From the NCBI GenBank assembly GCA_003228095.2, contig QGNM01000001.1, positions 1-64,000 of the forward strand: a stretch of DNA of 64,000 nt, given 5' to 3'. Below, piece by piece: positions 52,025-60,797 of this stretch; position 1 is the first letter of the stretch, and each line of letters starts with the position of its first letter. The position numbers and the translations under genes are program-made. The notes beneath the pieces were generated by a model, which was not told the DNA's origin, searched no databases, and worked only from the letters and a program-made list of their open reading frames with translations. The DNA is from Chloroflexota bacterium. Its GTDB lineage: Bacteria > Chloroflexota > Dehalococcoidia > Lucifugimonadales > UBA2962.

Positions 52025-53536
52025 TTAACCAACTATAGTCTTTTTAAATTCTTCGAGGGCTTTATTAAGCTTTTTGCTAACATCGTCGCCCAATTCACCA
52101 GAATCATTAATCGTATTTATAATATCAGTATGGCTCGATTGCATAAAACTGTTCAATGATCCTTCCGCTTCCTGTATCTTGTCCACTTCCACGCCATCCA
52201 AATACCCATTAGACAATGCATACATAACAATTACCTGTTCTGCAGAACTTAAGGGTTTATTTTGATCTTGTTTTAAGATCTCAACTGCTCTTTGTCCTCT
52301 GGCAAGTTGCGATCTTGTGGCTTCGTCTAAATCCTCAGTTCCGAACTGAGCAAAGGTAGCTAACTCTCTATATTGAGCCAATTGAATACGTAATCCACCA
52401 GCAACAGATTTCATAGCCTTGGTCTGTGCTGCCCCTCCCACACGAGACACTGATAAACCAGCATTTATAGCTGGCCTTATACCGGAGTTAAATAGTTCAG
52501 ACTCTAAATATATTTGGCCATCAGTAATTGATATAACATTTGTTGGCACATATGCTGACACGTCTCCAGCTGTAGTTTCGATAATCGGCAAAGCAGTTAT
52601 TGACCCACCTCCACTGGCTTCATCTAATTTTGCGGCTCGTTCCAAAAGACGGCTATGAAGATAGAAAACATCGCCAGGATACGCCTCACGTCCAGGAGGC
52701 CGCCTTAATAAAAGAGACATCTGTCTATAAGCCCAAGCATGCTTAGTCAAATCGTCATAAACAATAAGGGCGTCTTTGCCTTGATTCATAAAATGTTCTG
52801 CCATAGCACATCCAGCATAAGGTGCAAGGTATTGCAATGCTGCAGGGTCTGCAGCATTTGCAGCGACAACAATTGTATGCTCCATGGCTCCGTGTTTTTC
52901 TAACATCGCTACTGTCTGTGCCACTTTGGAAGCTTTTTGTCCAATAGCAACATAAACACAAGTTAAGTCACCGCCCTTCTGGTTAATAATAGTGTCAACT
53001 GCAATCATCGACTTTCCAGTCGACCTGTCTCCAATTATTAACTCCCTCTGGCCTCTTCCTATAGGTATCATACCGTCCACAGCTTTAATGCCAGTAGATG
53101 CGGGGGTATTTACCGGACTTCTAGAAGCCACATCTGGGGCCACAATTTCTGCAGGCATAGTCTCAGTAGTTCCTGTTGGGCCCTTACCATCAATGGGCTG
53201 ACCTAGTGAATCCACAACTCGACCAATAAGCTTTTCACCTACCGACACTTCAATTATTTTTCCAGTGCTTCTAACTTCAGAACCCTCTTTTACTGATAGA
53301 GGGTCTTCTAAAATAACAGCTCCAACAGAATCTTCTTCCAAATTCATAGCGAGACCAGTTATTCCACCTTCAAACTCAAGAAGCTCTGAATAACTCACTC
53401 CAGATAGCCCATGTATACGAGCAACCCCATCTCCAACTTCAATAACAGTACCAACATCGACAAGCGTCAGATCACTACCAAAGTTTTCGATTTGCTTCTT
53501 TATTACGGCCGCTATATCCTGTCCCTTACCTGCCAT
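52025..53536 (-). CDS. atpA: ATP synthase F1 subunit alpha
   Basis: [43 protein letters not shown]. Confidence 0.98.
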   Translation of the reverse strand: MAGKGQDIAAVIKKQIENFGSDLTLVDVGTVIEVGDGVARIHGLSGVSYSELLEFEGGITGLAMNLEEDSVGAVILEDPLSVKEGSEVRSTGKIIEVSVGEKLIGRVVDSLGQPIDGKGPTGTTETMPAEIVAPDVASRSPVNTPASTGIKAVDGMIPIGRGQRELIIGDRSTGKSMIAVDTIINQKGGDLTCVYVAIGQKASKVAQTVAMLEKHGAMEHTIVVAANAADPAALQYLAPYAGCAMAEHFMNQGKDALIVYDDLTKHAWAYRQMSLLLRRPPGREAYPGDVFYLHSRLLERAAKLDEASGGGSITALPIIETTAGDVSAYVPTNVISITDGQIYLESELFNSGIRPAINAGLSVSRVGGAAQTKAMKSVAGGLRIQLAQYRELATFAQFGTEDLDEATRSQLARGQRAVEILKQDQNKPLSSAEQVIVMYALSNGYLDGVEVDKIQEAEGSLNSFMQSSHTDIINTINDSGELGDDVSKKLNKALEEFKKTIVG

Positions 53537-53564
53537 TTTTTTCTCCCAAATTTATCCTGATTTT

Positions 53565-54095
53565 TTATCTCGCTAAGTCGCTTCTCATTTTGGTAATTTT
53601 GTGCCTCAACGAAGCATCTATTAATTTGTCACCAATACGAGCCACCATTCCACCTATTATTGACTCATCTACAATATTAGTAAGAATTAACTCATTACCT
53701 ATACATCCCTGAAGTGAGTCTTTTATTTCTAATAATTGTTTATCATTCAACGGAATAGCTGAAATAATTTGTCCCCTAGCTACATTGTTTTGAGTATCAA
53801 TTATTGCCTTGAATTCCTTTATGATAGTTTCAAGGGCCTCAACGCCTTTTCTATTAATTAACAAAGCCATCATGTTTCTAGAAGAGCTACTAACTTTGTC
53901 TTTAATTAATATGTCTAGTGATTCCAGCTTCTTTGTAAAAGGCAATCTTGGGGAATTAAAAAACTCCACCACGCCTTCATTACCCAAAAGGTCTTTAATT
54001 AAATTCATGTCAGTAATCCAGGAATCTAGCTTCCCTTCCTTAGCAGCAATATCAAACGCTGCTTGCGCAAACCTTTTTGTCACGATAACTGCCAT
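53565..54095 (-). CDS. atpH: ATP synthase F1 subunit delta
   Basis: VTKRFAQAAFDIAAKEGKLDSW; IGGMVARIGDKLIDASLRHKI. Confidence 0.94.
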   Translation of the reverse strand: MAVIVTKRFAQAAFDIAAKEGKLDSWITDMNLIKDLLGNEGVVEFFNSPRLPFTKKLESLDILIKDKVSSSSRNMMALLINRKGVEALETIIKEFKAIIDTQNNVARGQIISAIPLNDKQLLEIKDSLQGCIGNELILTNIVDESIIGGMVARIGDKLIDASLRHKITKMRSDLAR

Positions 54096-54133
54096 TATTT
54101 AACTGTTCCTCAAAATTGACTCGGATTGCATAA

Positions 54134-54637
54134 TTACTTGTCTTTGCCTAAAGCAGAACTTTCTTTCATGACTTTATCTATTAGATCTTTATGTTTGGAT
54201 TGATCCACAGATTTTTCAACGATTTTCTCTGCTGCATCCACAACGATTGAAGCAAATTCTCTTCTGAGTCCATCTATAGCTGCATCTCTTTCCCTTTGAA
54301 TATCTGCTTCTGCTCTTTGTTTCTCCGCTTTTATCTCTTCTTTAGCTTTTGCCAATTCTTCTTCTTTAAAACGATCTGCTATATCTTTAGCTCCAGCAAT
54401 CATCTTTTGGCCTTCAGCACGAGCATCTGAAATTTGTTTTTCCATAGCCTCACGGGACGAATCAGCCTCTTCTCTTGCCTTATCAGCTGATTCTAAACTG
54501 TCTTGTATCTTTTTCGCTCTATCTCCCATAGCCTTTGCTATAGGTTTATACAAAACCATCCAAAGGGCCGCAAAAAGTATCGCGAAACTTACTAGCTGGG
54601 TTATTAACCCAGGTAGATTTATTCCAAGTGCATCCAT
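54134..54637 (-). CDS. atpF: ATP synthase Fo subunit b
   Basis: INLPGLITQLVSFAILFAALWMVLYKPIAKAMGDRAKKIQ; start set at MDALGIN to avoid overlap with atpE. Confidence 0.93.
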   Translation of the reverse strand: MDALGINLPGLITQLVSFAILFAALWMVLYKPIAKAMGDRAKKIQDSLESADKAREEADSSREAMEKQISDARAEGQKMIAGAKDIADRFKEEELAKAKEEIKAEKQRAEADIQRERDAAIDGLRREFASIVVDAAEKIVEKSVDQSKHKDLIDKVMKESSALGKDK

Positions 54638-54692
54638 AAAATACCTTCTAAATTTAAGCGTGTGGCCGAAAGCGTATCGGCCACTAAGTTGA

Positions 54693-54917
54693 TTAAACGA
54701 ATTTAATGATGATAGCGACCACCAAAGCATAAATAGCTATTGCTTCGGTAAACGCGATCGCCAAAATCATATTCTGCTGAATCAAACCAGCAGCATCTGG
54801 GTTACGCCCTATTGATTGCATTGCGCTTGAAGCTAAAAGACCTATTCCGATGCCAGGACCTAAAGCCCCTACACCCATAGCAATTCCGGCTCCTAAGCTA
54901 GCTACATCACCTTCCAT
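54693..54917 (-). CDS. atpE: ATP synthase Fo subunit c
   Basis: GVGALGPGIGIGLLASSAMQSIGRNPDAAG...ILAIAFTEAIAIYALV. Confidence 0.97.
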   Translation of the reverse strand: MEGDVASLGAGIAMGVGALGPGIGIGLLASSAMQSIGRNPDAAGLIQQNMILAIAFTEAIAIYALVVAIIIKFV

Positions 54918-54963
54918 GATAATTAACCTCCTAAGGTTTTTAATTTAATCTATCTATACGATT

Positions 54964-56004
54964 CTAATGATCATCATGTGCCGCCCCAGCAACACTAGCA
55001 AAGACTAGCGTCAACATGGAGAACACATATGCTTGTATTAAGCCAACAAATAACTCTAGACCTATAAATGGCATAATACCGATAATCGGTATTAAAAATG
55101 CCATGGCAACTAACAAAACTTCACCTGCAAAAATATTACCAAATAATCTAAAAGTGAAACTAATCACCCTTCCAACCTCACTGATTAATTCTAATATACC
55201 TACCGCAAACCAAATAGGCCCTTGTTTAAAATTTATGTATTTCTTTGCGTGAGATCTAAACCCTAATGTCCTAAGAGCCCAGAAGTGAACGAAAAACATT
55301 GCTACTAAAGCAATGGCGAGAGTCGTGTTAATGTCTGTATTTGCTGATCTCAAGAATGGTATTAAAATACCGGCCTGCTTTCCATCTTCAATAATGTTGT
55401 GGTCATGCTCCCATTCTTCAGCGGTGACTGTATCAGAAACTGATCCAAAACCTAGTATGCCTACATCTCCACTACCATTAAAAACATTTAACTTCACTTG
55501 AGATAAATCTTTATGCTGTTCTTCAGCATGATGTATTAAATCTTCTGGTGTTTCTATCCATCCAATTGTGCCAAATCCAGGAAGAACTCCAATCCAGTTC
55601 GCAACTAAAATAAACAGGAATATAGTCATAACAAGAGGTATGTATTGCGTTGAGCGTTTACCAGAAATACCTTCACCTAATTTTTGAAAATACTCAATTA
55701 TCACTTCAAAAACGTTTTGAAAACCAGTTGGAACTTCTTTGATTTTTCTTGTGGCTACAAAGCCCAAAACCATTAATATAACAATTGAAGCCCATGTAGT
55801 AATCATTGTATTCGTAATATGGAATCCTCCAATATTAGGCTCAGATGATATTGGTTCTGCCGGCAATTGCAATGCAGCGATTGGGGCACCTAAAAATCCC
55901 AACCCAAAAGCATCGCCCAAGGCTCCACCAGCCAACCCAATAACAAACAAAGCTCCAAAAACAATGATTGCAAGTAAAAGTTTCGGTTTCTGTAGCAATT
56001 TCAA
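54964..56004 (-). CDS. atpB: ATP synthase Fo subunit a
   Basis: GRVISFTFRLFGNIFAGEVLL; LIQAYVFSMLTLVF. Confidence 0.97.
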   Translation of the reverse strand: MKLLQKPKLLLAIIVFGALFVIGLAGGALGDAFGLGFLGAPIAALQLPAEPISSEPNIGGFHITNTMITTWASIVILMVLGFVATRKIKEVPTGFQNVFEVIIEYFQKLGEGISGKRSTQYIPLVMTIFLFILVANWIGVLPGFGTIGWIETPEDLIHHAEEQHKDLSQVKLNVFNGSGDVGILGFGSVSDTVTAEEWEHDHNIIEDGKQAGILIPFLRSANTDINTTLAIALVAMFFVHFWALRTLGFRSHAKKYINFKQGPIWFAVGILELISEVGRVISFTFRLFGNIFAGEVLLVAMAFLIPIIGIMPFIGLELFVGLIQAYVFSMLTLVFASVAGAAHDDH

Positions 56005-56047
56005 ATTATTTATAAACCTTTAATTTAACCTTAACTAAGTACAAACT

Positions 56048-56284
56048 CTAACTCTTCAAAGTCGCAATTAACATTCTATACATTCCCCAAACTGAAACAG
56101 CTAACCCCAGAAGAACTCCTGAGATAGTAAATCCAGGACTCGATCCTATTAAGCTATCCAAATAAACCCCTCCTAAAGCTCCCCCTGCAATTAAAATTGC
56201 AACAAACCACCCAATCCCTACAAGCCTAGCAACTAAATAAGTCTTTTTAGAATTTTTCGCCTTATCGAACAAAGGTTTCAACAT
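56048..56284 (-). CDS. AtpI/AtpZ-like small membrane protein
   Basis: Two TM segments, GGALGGVYLDSLIGSSPGFTISGVLLGLAVSVWGMYRM, head of atp operon. Confidence 0.85.
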   Translation of the reverse strand: MLKPLFDKAKNSKKTYLVARLVGIGWFVAILIAGGALGGVYLDSLIGSSPGFTISGVLLGLAVSVWGMYRMLIATLKS

Positions 56285-56390
56285 CCCAATTATTTAGCGG
56301 ACCTGTGATCCATTTGGCTTCGATTGAAAAGTTTATCACAATCTAAAAACCGTGGTAAAGAGGTTGTTGTCTATACCACTCAGCCCTCAT

Positions 56391-56966
56391 TTACGATTCC
56401 TCTCGTTGATCCCCAGAATCCCCCTCGTCAGATTTGGTTGGCCCTAAATCATCCAAATCTAAAGTTGAAACGAATTCAGTAAATGCCGATAAACTTTTAA
56501 GCTCTTCCTCGCGTAGAGGTGCTTTTTTATCCGAACTGCTAAACTCTTTGGGTTTACCAGTTTTAGCATCCATATCAACACCTGCTTTATCAAGAACAGA
56601 TTCATCAGCAAATATCGGTGCAGACGCACGTACAGCTAAAGCTATAGCATCACTAGGACGAGAATCAACTTCCATGGTGTTACCATCTATGGCTAATATT
56701 ACCTTCGCGTAAAACGTGTCCTGATCTAGTCCTGATACAACTATGCCATTAACTTTAGCTCCAAGTGAATTTATGATAGTACCAAGCAAATCGTGAGTTA
56801 AGGGTCGAGATAGAGCCACATCTTGTAACTTTACTGCAATTGCATCAGCTTCAGAGGCACCTATCCATATAGGCAGATATCTATCCGCGTCTTTCACCTT
56901 AAGAATAACGACTCGCTGATAATTCATTAAACTAACTCTAATGCTATCAATTAACATTTCGCGCAA
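56391..56966 (-). CDS. bifunctional nuclease family protein (DUF151)
   Basis: VVILKVKDADRYLPIWIGASEADAIAVKLQ; DSRPSDAIALAVRASAPIFADESVL. Confidence 0.93.
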   Translation of the reverse strand: MREMLIDSIRVSLMNYQRVVILKVKDADRYLPIWIGASEADAIAVKLQDVALSRPLTHDLLGTIINSLGAKVNGIVVSGLDQDTFYAKVILAIDGNTMEVDSRPSDAIALAVRASAPIFADESVLDKAGVDMDAKTGKPKEFSSSDKKAPLREEELKSLSAFTEFVSTLDLDDLGPTKSDEGDSGDQREES

Positions 56967-57010
56967 AAATTCATTCTCCTTAAGTCAAATATGACTAAAA
57001 TTTATTCTAC

Positions 57011-57047
57011 TTAGTAACTAATGATTTACTAATCTGTTAGTTACTAA
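57011..57047. promoter_or_regulatory. perfect 11-bp inverted repeat TTAGTAACTAA-N15-TTAGTTACTAA
   Basis: Read directly between pyrF and the DUF151 gene; the spacer contains a further TTTACTAA-like half-site. Confidence 0.45.
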
Positions 57048-57113
57048 TTCTAAAGTTGACTTTTCTACAGTGTCAACGCAAACCCCTTATTACTAAGAAA
57101 TATCTTATAAAGC

Positions 57114-57965
57114 CTACCAATTAAAACCATTTTCACAAAGAAATTTGTTTATGTCATCCTTTAGTCTCAGCGCAGCCACATTGGCCGCTCTACCAAAATT
57201 GGTCGATGAGCGTGATGCATATATGATTGATCGCGATGAATTGACCATCAACCCTCTTCCTGACTTATCAATACCATGTTCAATTACTGACTTCAGGTCT
57301 CCACCCTGTGCGCCTATCCCAGGTGTTAAAATTTGGACATTCGGTCCCATATTACGTAAATCCTGCAACTCACTGGTATAAGAGGCTCCTGCAACTAAAC
57401 CAACCACTGCTTTAGATTTCCATTTAATGGCGCTCAAAGCAACCTGTTCAAATAACTTGATACGCCTATTGTTTGGGGCTTGCACAGATAAATCTTGGAA
57501 TTCAACTGCCCCTAAATTTGATGACCTACACCATATATAAACGCACTTTTCTTTATATTCTAAAAACGGCTCTAAAGATTCTATCCCTCCATAGGCATTT
57601 ACCGTTGTTGCATCAAACCCCCAACGATTGAACATTGCATCTGCATAAGCTTCACTGGTGCTAGCAATGTCTCCCCTCTTCCCGTCTCCTATAATGATCG
57701 CATTGGGAGCTCGAACCCGTATATGCTCTATAGTAGCCTCAAGATGTTTTAATCCTTCTATCCCCAAAGCCTCGTAGAATGCAAGATTTGGTTTGTATGC
57801 GCAAACATGATCGGCGGTAGAATTTATAATTTCGCAATTAAACTTTGTGATATCAGTAATTGGCATTTTTGAGATGACCGGATCTAAACCCACGCAGATT
57901 AAACTGCGAGTTTTTCTCATTGATAGATCTAGTTTAGACAAATAGTTATGCAAATTATCAACCAC
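57114..57965 (-). CDS. pyrF: orotidine 5'-phosphate decarboxylase
   Basis: LICVGLDPVISKMP; CAYKPNLAFYEALG; IIGDGKRGDIASTSEAYA; TPGIGAQGGD. Confidence 0.95.
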   Translation of the reverse strand: MVDNLHNYLSKLDLSMRKTRSLICVGLDPVISKMPITDITKFNCEIINSTADHVCAYKPNLAFYEALGIEGLKHLEATIEHIRVRAPNAIIIGDGKRGDIASTSEAYADAMFNRWGFDATTVNAYGGIESLEPFLEYKEKCVYIWCRSSNLGAVEFQDLSVQAPNNRRIKLFEQVALSAIKWKSKAVVGLVAGASYTSELQDLRNMGPNVQILTPGIGAQGGDLKSVIEHGIDKSGRGLMVNSSRSIIYASRSSTNFGRAANVAALRLKDDINKFLCENGFNW

Positions 57966-58043
57966 AAGTAAATTGTTTAATGATTAATACTTTACAACAC
58001 TTTGAACCAATTATCGTTGCATCTGTTACATTTAGGCATTGAA

Positions 58044-59147
58044 TCAGTTTAGTTCAGCCACACCAACTGAATTGGCTTTGATTATTAAATGTACTTCCGA
58101 CCCTATTTTTAGATCTAATTCTCTTAACGATCTACGAGTAATCTCAGCTATTAGTATTGTCCCAACATCAACATAAATCACGGCACTTTGAACAGAGTCT
58201 GCAATGTCTGTGATAATCCCTTTTAATACATTTCTTGCACTTAAACCTTCAGGAGGGTACTTTGCAATAATTATGTCCGATGCTCTAATCGAGGCAGTAG
58301 CCTTTGATCCTATTTTTGCGTGGAATACAGGGACTTCTATTTCCAGATCATTCAACATAACAATGCCTAGTCCTGAAGTTTGACCATTATCTTTAACAAT
58401 TGATTCAAAAACATTTTCCAACTGCGATAGGTCAATGACGCTTGTTAATCCTCCGCTCGACAAAATTTCCCGCATTGAACCTTCAGCTACCTTCTCCCCC
58501 TTGTTAAGAAGAATTATATTTTGCGCAAGGACCAATACTTCAGAAATAGAATGAGAAACTAATATCATGTGCATATTCAGTTCGTTTTGAATTCGAGTCA
58601 AATAGCGAATTATTGAACCCCTAACACCAAAATCCAATCCTTGCATCGGTTCATCTAGCATCAATATATTTGGCGAAATAGCTAGGGCTCTAGCTATAGC
58701 CACTCTTCTTGCCTCACCTCCGGAAAGCTCCGTAGGCCTCCGGTCTAAAACTTCTGTTAGTCCCATAATCTGTATTAAATCATCAGGCTCAATCTTTCTG
58801 TTTTCACGGGGTACAAGCTTGTACCCATAATTGATATTGTCTATCACGGAAAGATGCGGGAAGATCAAGGAATCCTGAAGTACATACCCTATTCTCCTGT
58901 TTTCTGGTTTAACATTTATTTTAGATTTAGAGTTAAATAATTCCTCCCCATTTAAACGTATATACCCTCTATCTGGGCTCATTAATCCCGAAATACAATT
59001 CAATAAAGATGTCTTTCCGCTTCCTGAGTTACCGAAAATAGCGGTGACTCCTGATTTTAAATCGGCTTCAATTGATAACTTGAAACTTTTGTATTGTTTC
59101 TCAAGAGAAAATCCACCAATTACATTATTTTGACTATCTCGACCCAT
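58044..59147 (-). CDS. modC: molybdate ABC transporter ATP-binding protein
   Basis: GNSGSGKTSLLNCISGL; LSGGEARRVAIARALA; LDEPMQGLD; C-terminal TOBE-like region. Confidence 0.9.
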   Translation of the reverse strand: MGRDSQNNVIGGFSLEKQYKSFKLSIEADLKSGVTAIFGNSGSGKTSLLNCISGLMSPDRGYIRLNGEELFNSKSKINVKPENRRIGYVLQDSLIFPHLSVIDNINYGYKLVPRENRKIEPDDLIQIMGLTEVLDRRPTELSGGEARRVAIARALAISPNILMLDEPMQGLDFGVRGSIIRYLTRIQNELNMHMILVSHSISEVLVLAQNIILLNKGEKVAEGSMREILSSGGLTSVIDLSQLENVFESIVKDNGQTSGLGIVMLNDLEIEVPVFHAKIGSKATASIRASDIIIAKYPPEGLSARNVLKGIITDIADSVQSAVIYVDVGTILIAEITRRSLRELDLKIGSEVHLIIKANSVGVAELN

Positions 59148-59149
59148 AC

Positions 59150-59824
59150 TTATTCCCTGTCATCCCTATAACTATATTTGTTCATCAACCAGTTATGAAT
59201 TAGCAAAGTAATCACAGCAAATAAAATGCTTATGCCGATTAATTCGAAAACTTCGTTATCTTTACCGGTCAGTATTCTGCCATAAATTGCTACTGGTAAT
59301 GTTTCAGTCCTACCTGATATAGATCCGGCAACAACGATAGTAGCTCCGAATTCACTGAAAGCTCTAACAAATCCGATCAACAGACCAGCGAGCATGCCTT
59401 TATAGGCCAAAGGAACTGTAATTGTAAAAAATACTCTCCAAGCACCAGCTCCTAATATTTTTGCACTCTGTTCAAGACGAACATCCACATCAGCTATCCC
59501 TACCATTATCGACCGAACCATAAGCGGGAACGATACAACCGCTGAAGCAATAGCAGCAGCGAACCATGTAAACACAATGTCCTTACCAAATATGGATTGA
59601 CTTAATTGGCCCAAAGGACTGGAATTACTCAAAGCAGTAAGCAAAAAGAATCCCACTATCACAGGAGGCAGCGCCAAGGGCAATGAAACGATCAAGTCTA
59701 CTAAAAAATTTATTGGGGTCTTTCTTTTAACTAATAGCCACCCTAGGCCTACGGCAGGAATAATGTTCATTAGTGTGGCAACTATAGAAACCTGAAATGA
59801 AAGTAATATAATTTCTAAATACAT
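59150..59824 (-). CDS. modB: molybdate ABC transporter permease
   Basis: SLPLALPPVIVGFFLL; GAGAWRVFFTITVPLAYKGMLAGLLIGFVRAFSEFGATIVVAGSISGRTETLPVAIY. Confidence 0.94.
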   Translation of the reverse strand: MYLEIILLSFQVSIVATLMNIIPAVGLGWLLVKRKTPINFLVDLIVSLPLALPPVIVGFFLLTALSNSSPLGQLSQSIFGKDIVFTWFAAAIASAVVSFPLMVRSIMVGIADVDVRLEQSAKILGAGAWRVFFTITVPLAYKGMLAGLLIGFVRAFSEFGATIVVAGSISGRTETLPVAIYGRILTGKDNEVFELIGISILFAVITLLIHNWLMNKYSYRDDRE

Positions 59825-59867
59825 AGTAGTTAAATATCACTCATATTAATTTAAAGTCACGAACATA

Positions 59868-60632
59868 CTATGGAAACGAAAATCCATGATCACTAAATAT
59901 AGTTCTCGCCTTGTCCGTCAACAAAAATTCACAAAAATCCACAGATCCTCCTGGATTTCGGGCTGATTTATTTATAGCAGCCACATATAACACTTGATCA
60001 TAAGCATCCAAAGGAATTATATCCAAAACTGACAAGCTCTCTGCAAGCATAGCGTCTGTTCGGTACACAATGCCGACTTCGGCGTTACCACGCTCAACAT
60101 ATGTGAGTGCTATCCTAACATTTTCTCCAGTAACTATTTTTGAGGATAATTTCTGGTTTAATTTTAAATTGCTTAGTGCCTGTATTGAATATATTCCAGC
60201 AGGAGCAGTGTCTGGGTCAGCTATCGCTATTCTTGAAATTTCTTTTGCAAGTAAGTCTTCCAGTTTTTTTATTCGATCCTGAATATCGCTCGGTGCAACA
60301 ACAACAAGTTCATTGGTAAGAATATTGTATCGCTGTTGGGTAAGTAAGCCTCTAGTCTCTAGGAACTCAATTGGAGCAACTCCAGCGGACAATATTACAT
60401 CTGGGTTTGCCCCTAAAGATATTTGTCTTGCAAGTTTTTGAGATCCTCCGAAACTAAAGCTTATTTCAGTTTCATACTCAGCCTCATAAGCTATTGTTAT
60501 TTCTTTAAGTGAATCACCCAGGCTTGCCGCTGCAAATACTAAAACTGACTCGGAATCTCGATTACTGCAACTAAGGGAGAACAAAATGGATATCAACACA
60601 ACGATAATTGACAGATTTCGTGAAAATTTCAT
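59868..60632 (-). CDS. modA: molybdate ABC transporter substrate-binding protein
   Basis: Lipobox SLSCS; LVFAAASLGDSLKEI; SFGGSQKLARQISLGANPDVILSAG; PDTAPAGIYS. Confidence 0.93.
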   Translation of the reverse strand: MKFSRNLSIIVVLISILFSLSCSNRDSESVLVFAAASLGDSLKEITIAYEAEYETEISFSFGGSQKLARQISLGANPDVILSAGVAPIEFLETRGLLTQQRYNILTNELVVVAPSDIQDRIKKLEDLLAKEISRIAIADPDTAPAGIYSIQALSNLKLNQKLSSKIVTGENVRIALTYVERGNAEVGIVYRTDAMLAESLSVLDIIPLDAYDQVLYVAAINKSARNPGGSVDFCEFLLTDKARTIFSDHGFSFP

Positions 60633-60749
60633 TACTTGTAAATACTACTTGTTTATTGCGATTATTACTCTATTTTTGTTGGTTGGATATATTGTTAGTA
60701 ATAGTGCTTCTTGGTATACTCCAAGAACAACTTTTAAGATGGTAGAGAA

Positions 60750-60773
60750 GTGGGGACAAACCCCGCTTTTTTT
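60750..60773 (+). terminator. intrinsic terminator/attenuator in the nusA leader
   Basis: GTGGGG-ACAAA-CCCCGC followed by TTTTTTT, ending 24 bp before the nusA ATG. Confidence 0.75.
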
Positions 60774-60797
60774 GATTAATGGGGCATTTGTATAAAA

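Noticed and set aside
52755-52961. Cys-rich minus ORF ([14 protein letters not shown]...) inside atpA
   Set aside because: Alternative frame inside a highly conserved gene; Cys content is a by-product of atpA codon usage.
60586-60795. 69-aa ORF on plus strand overlapping the modA N-terminus
   Set aside because: Runs antisense through the modA signal peptide and through the nusA leader terminator; likely non-coding leader.
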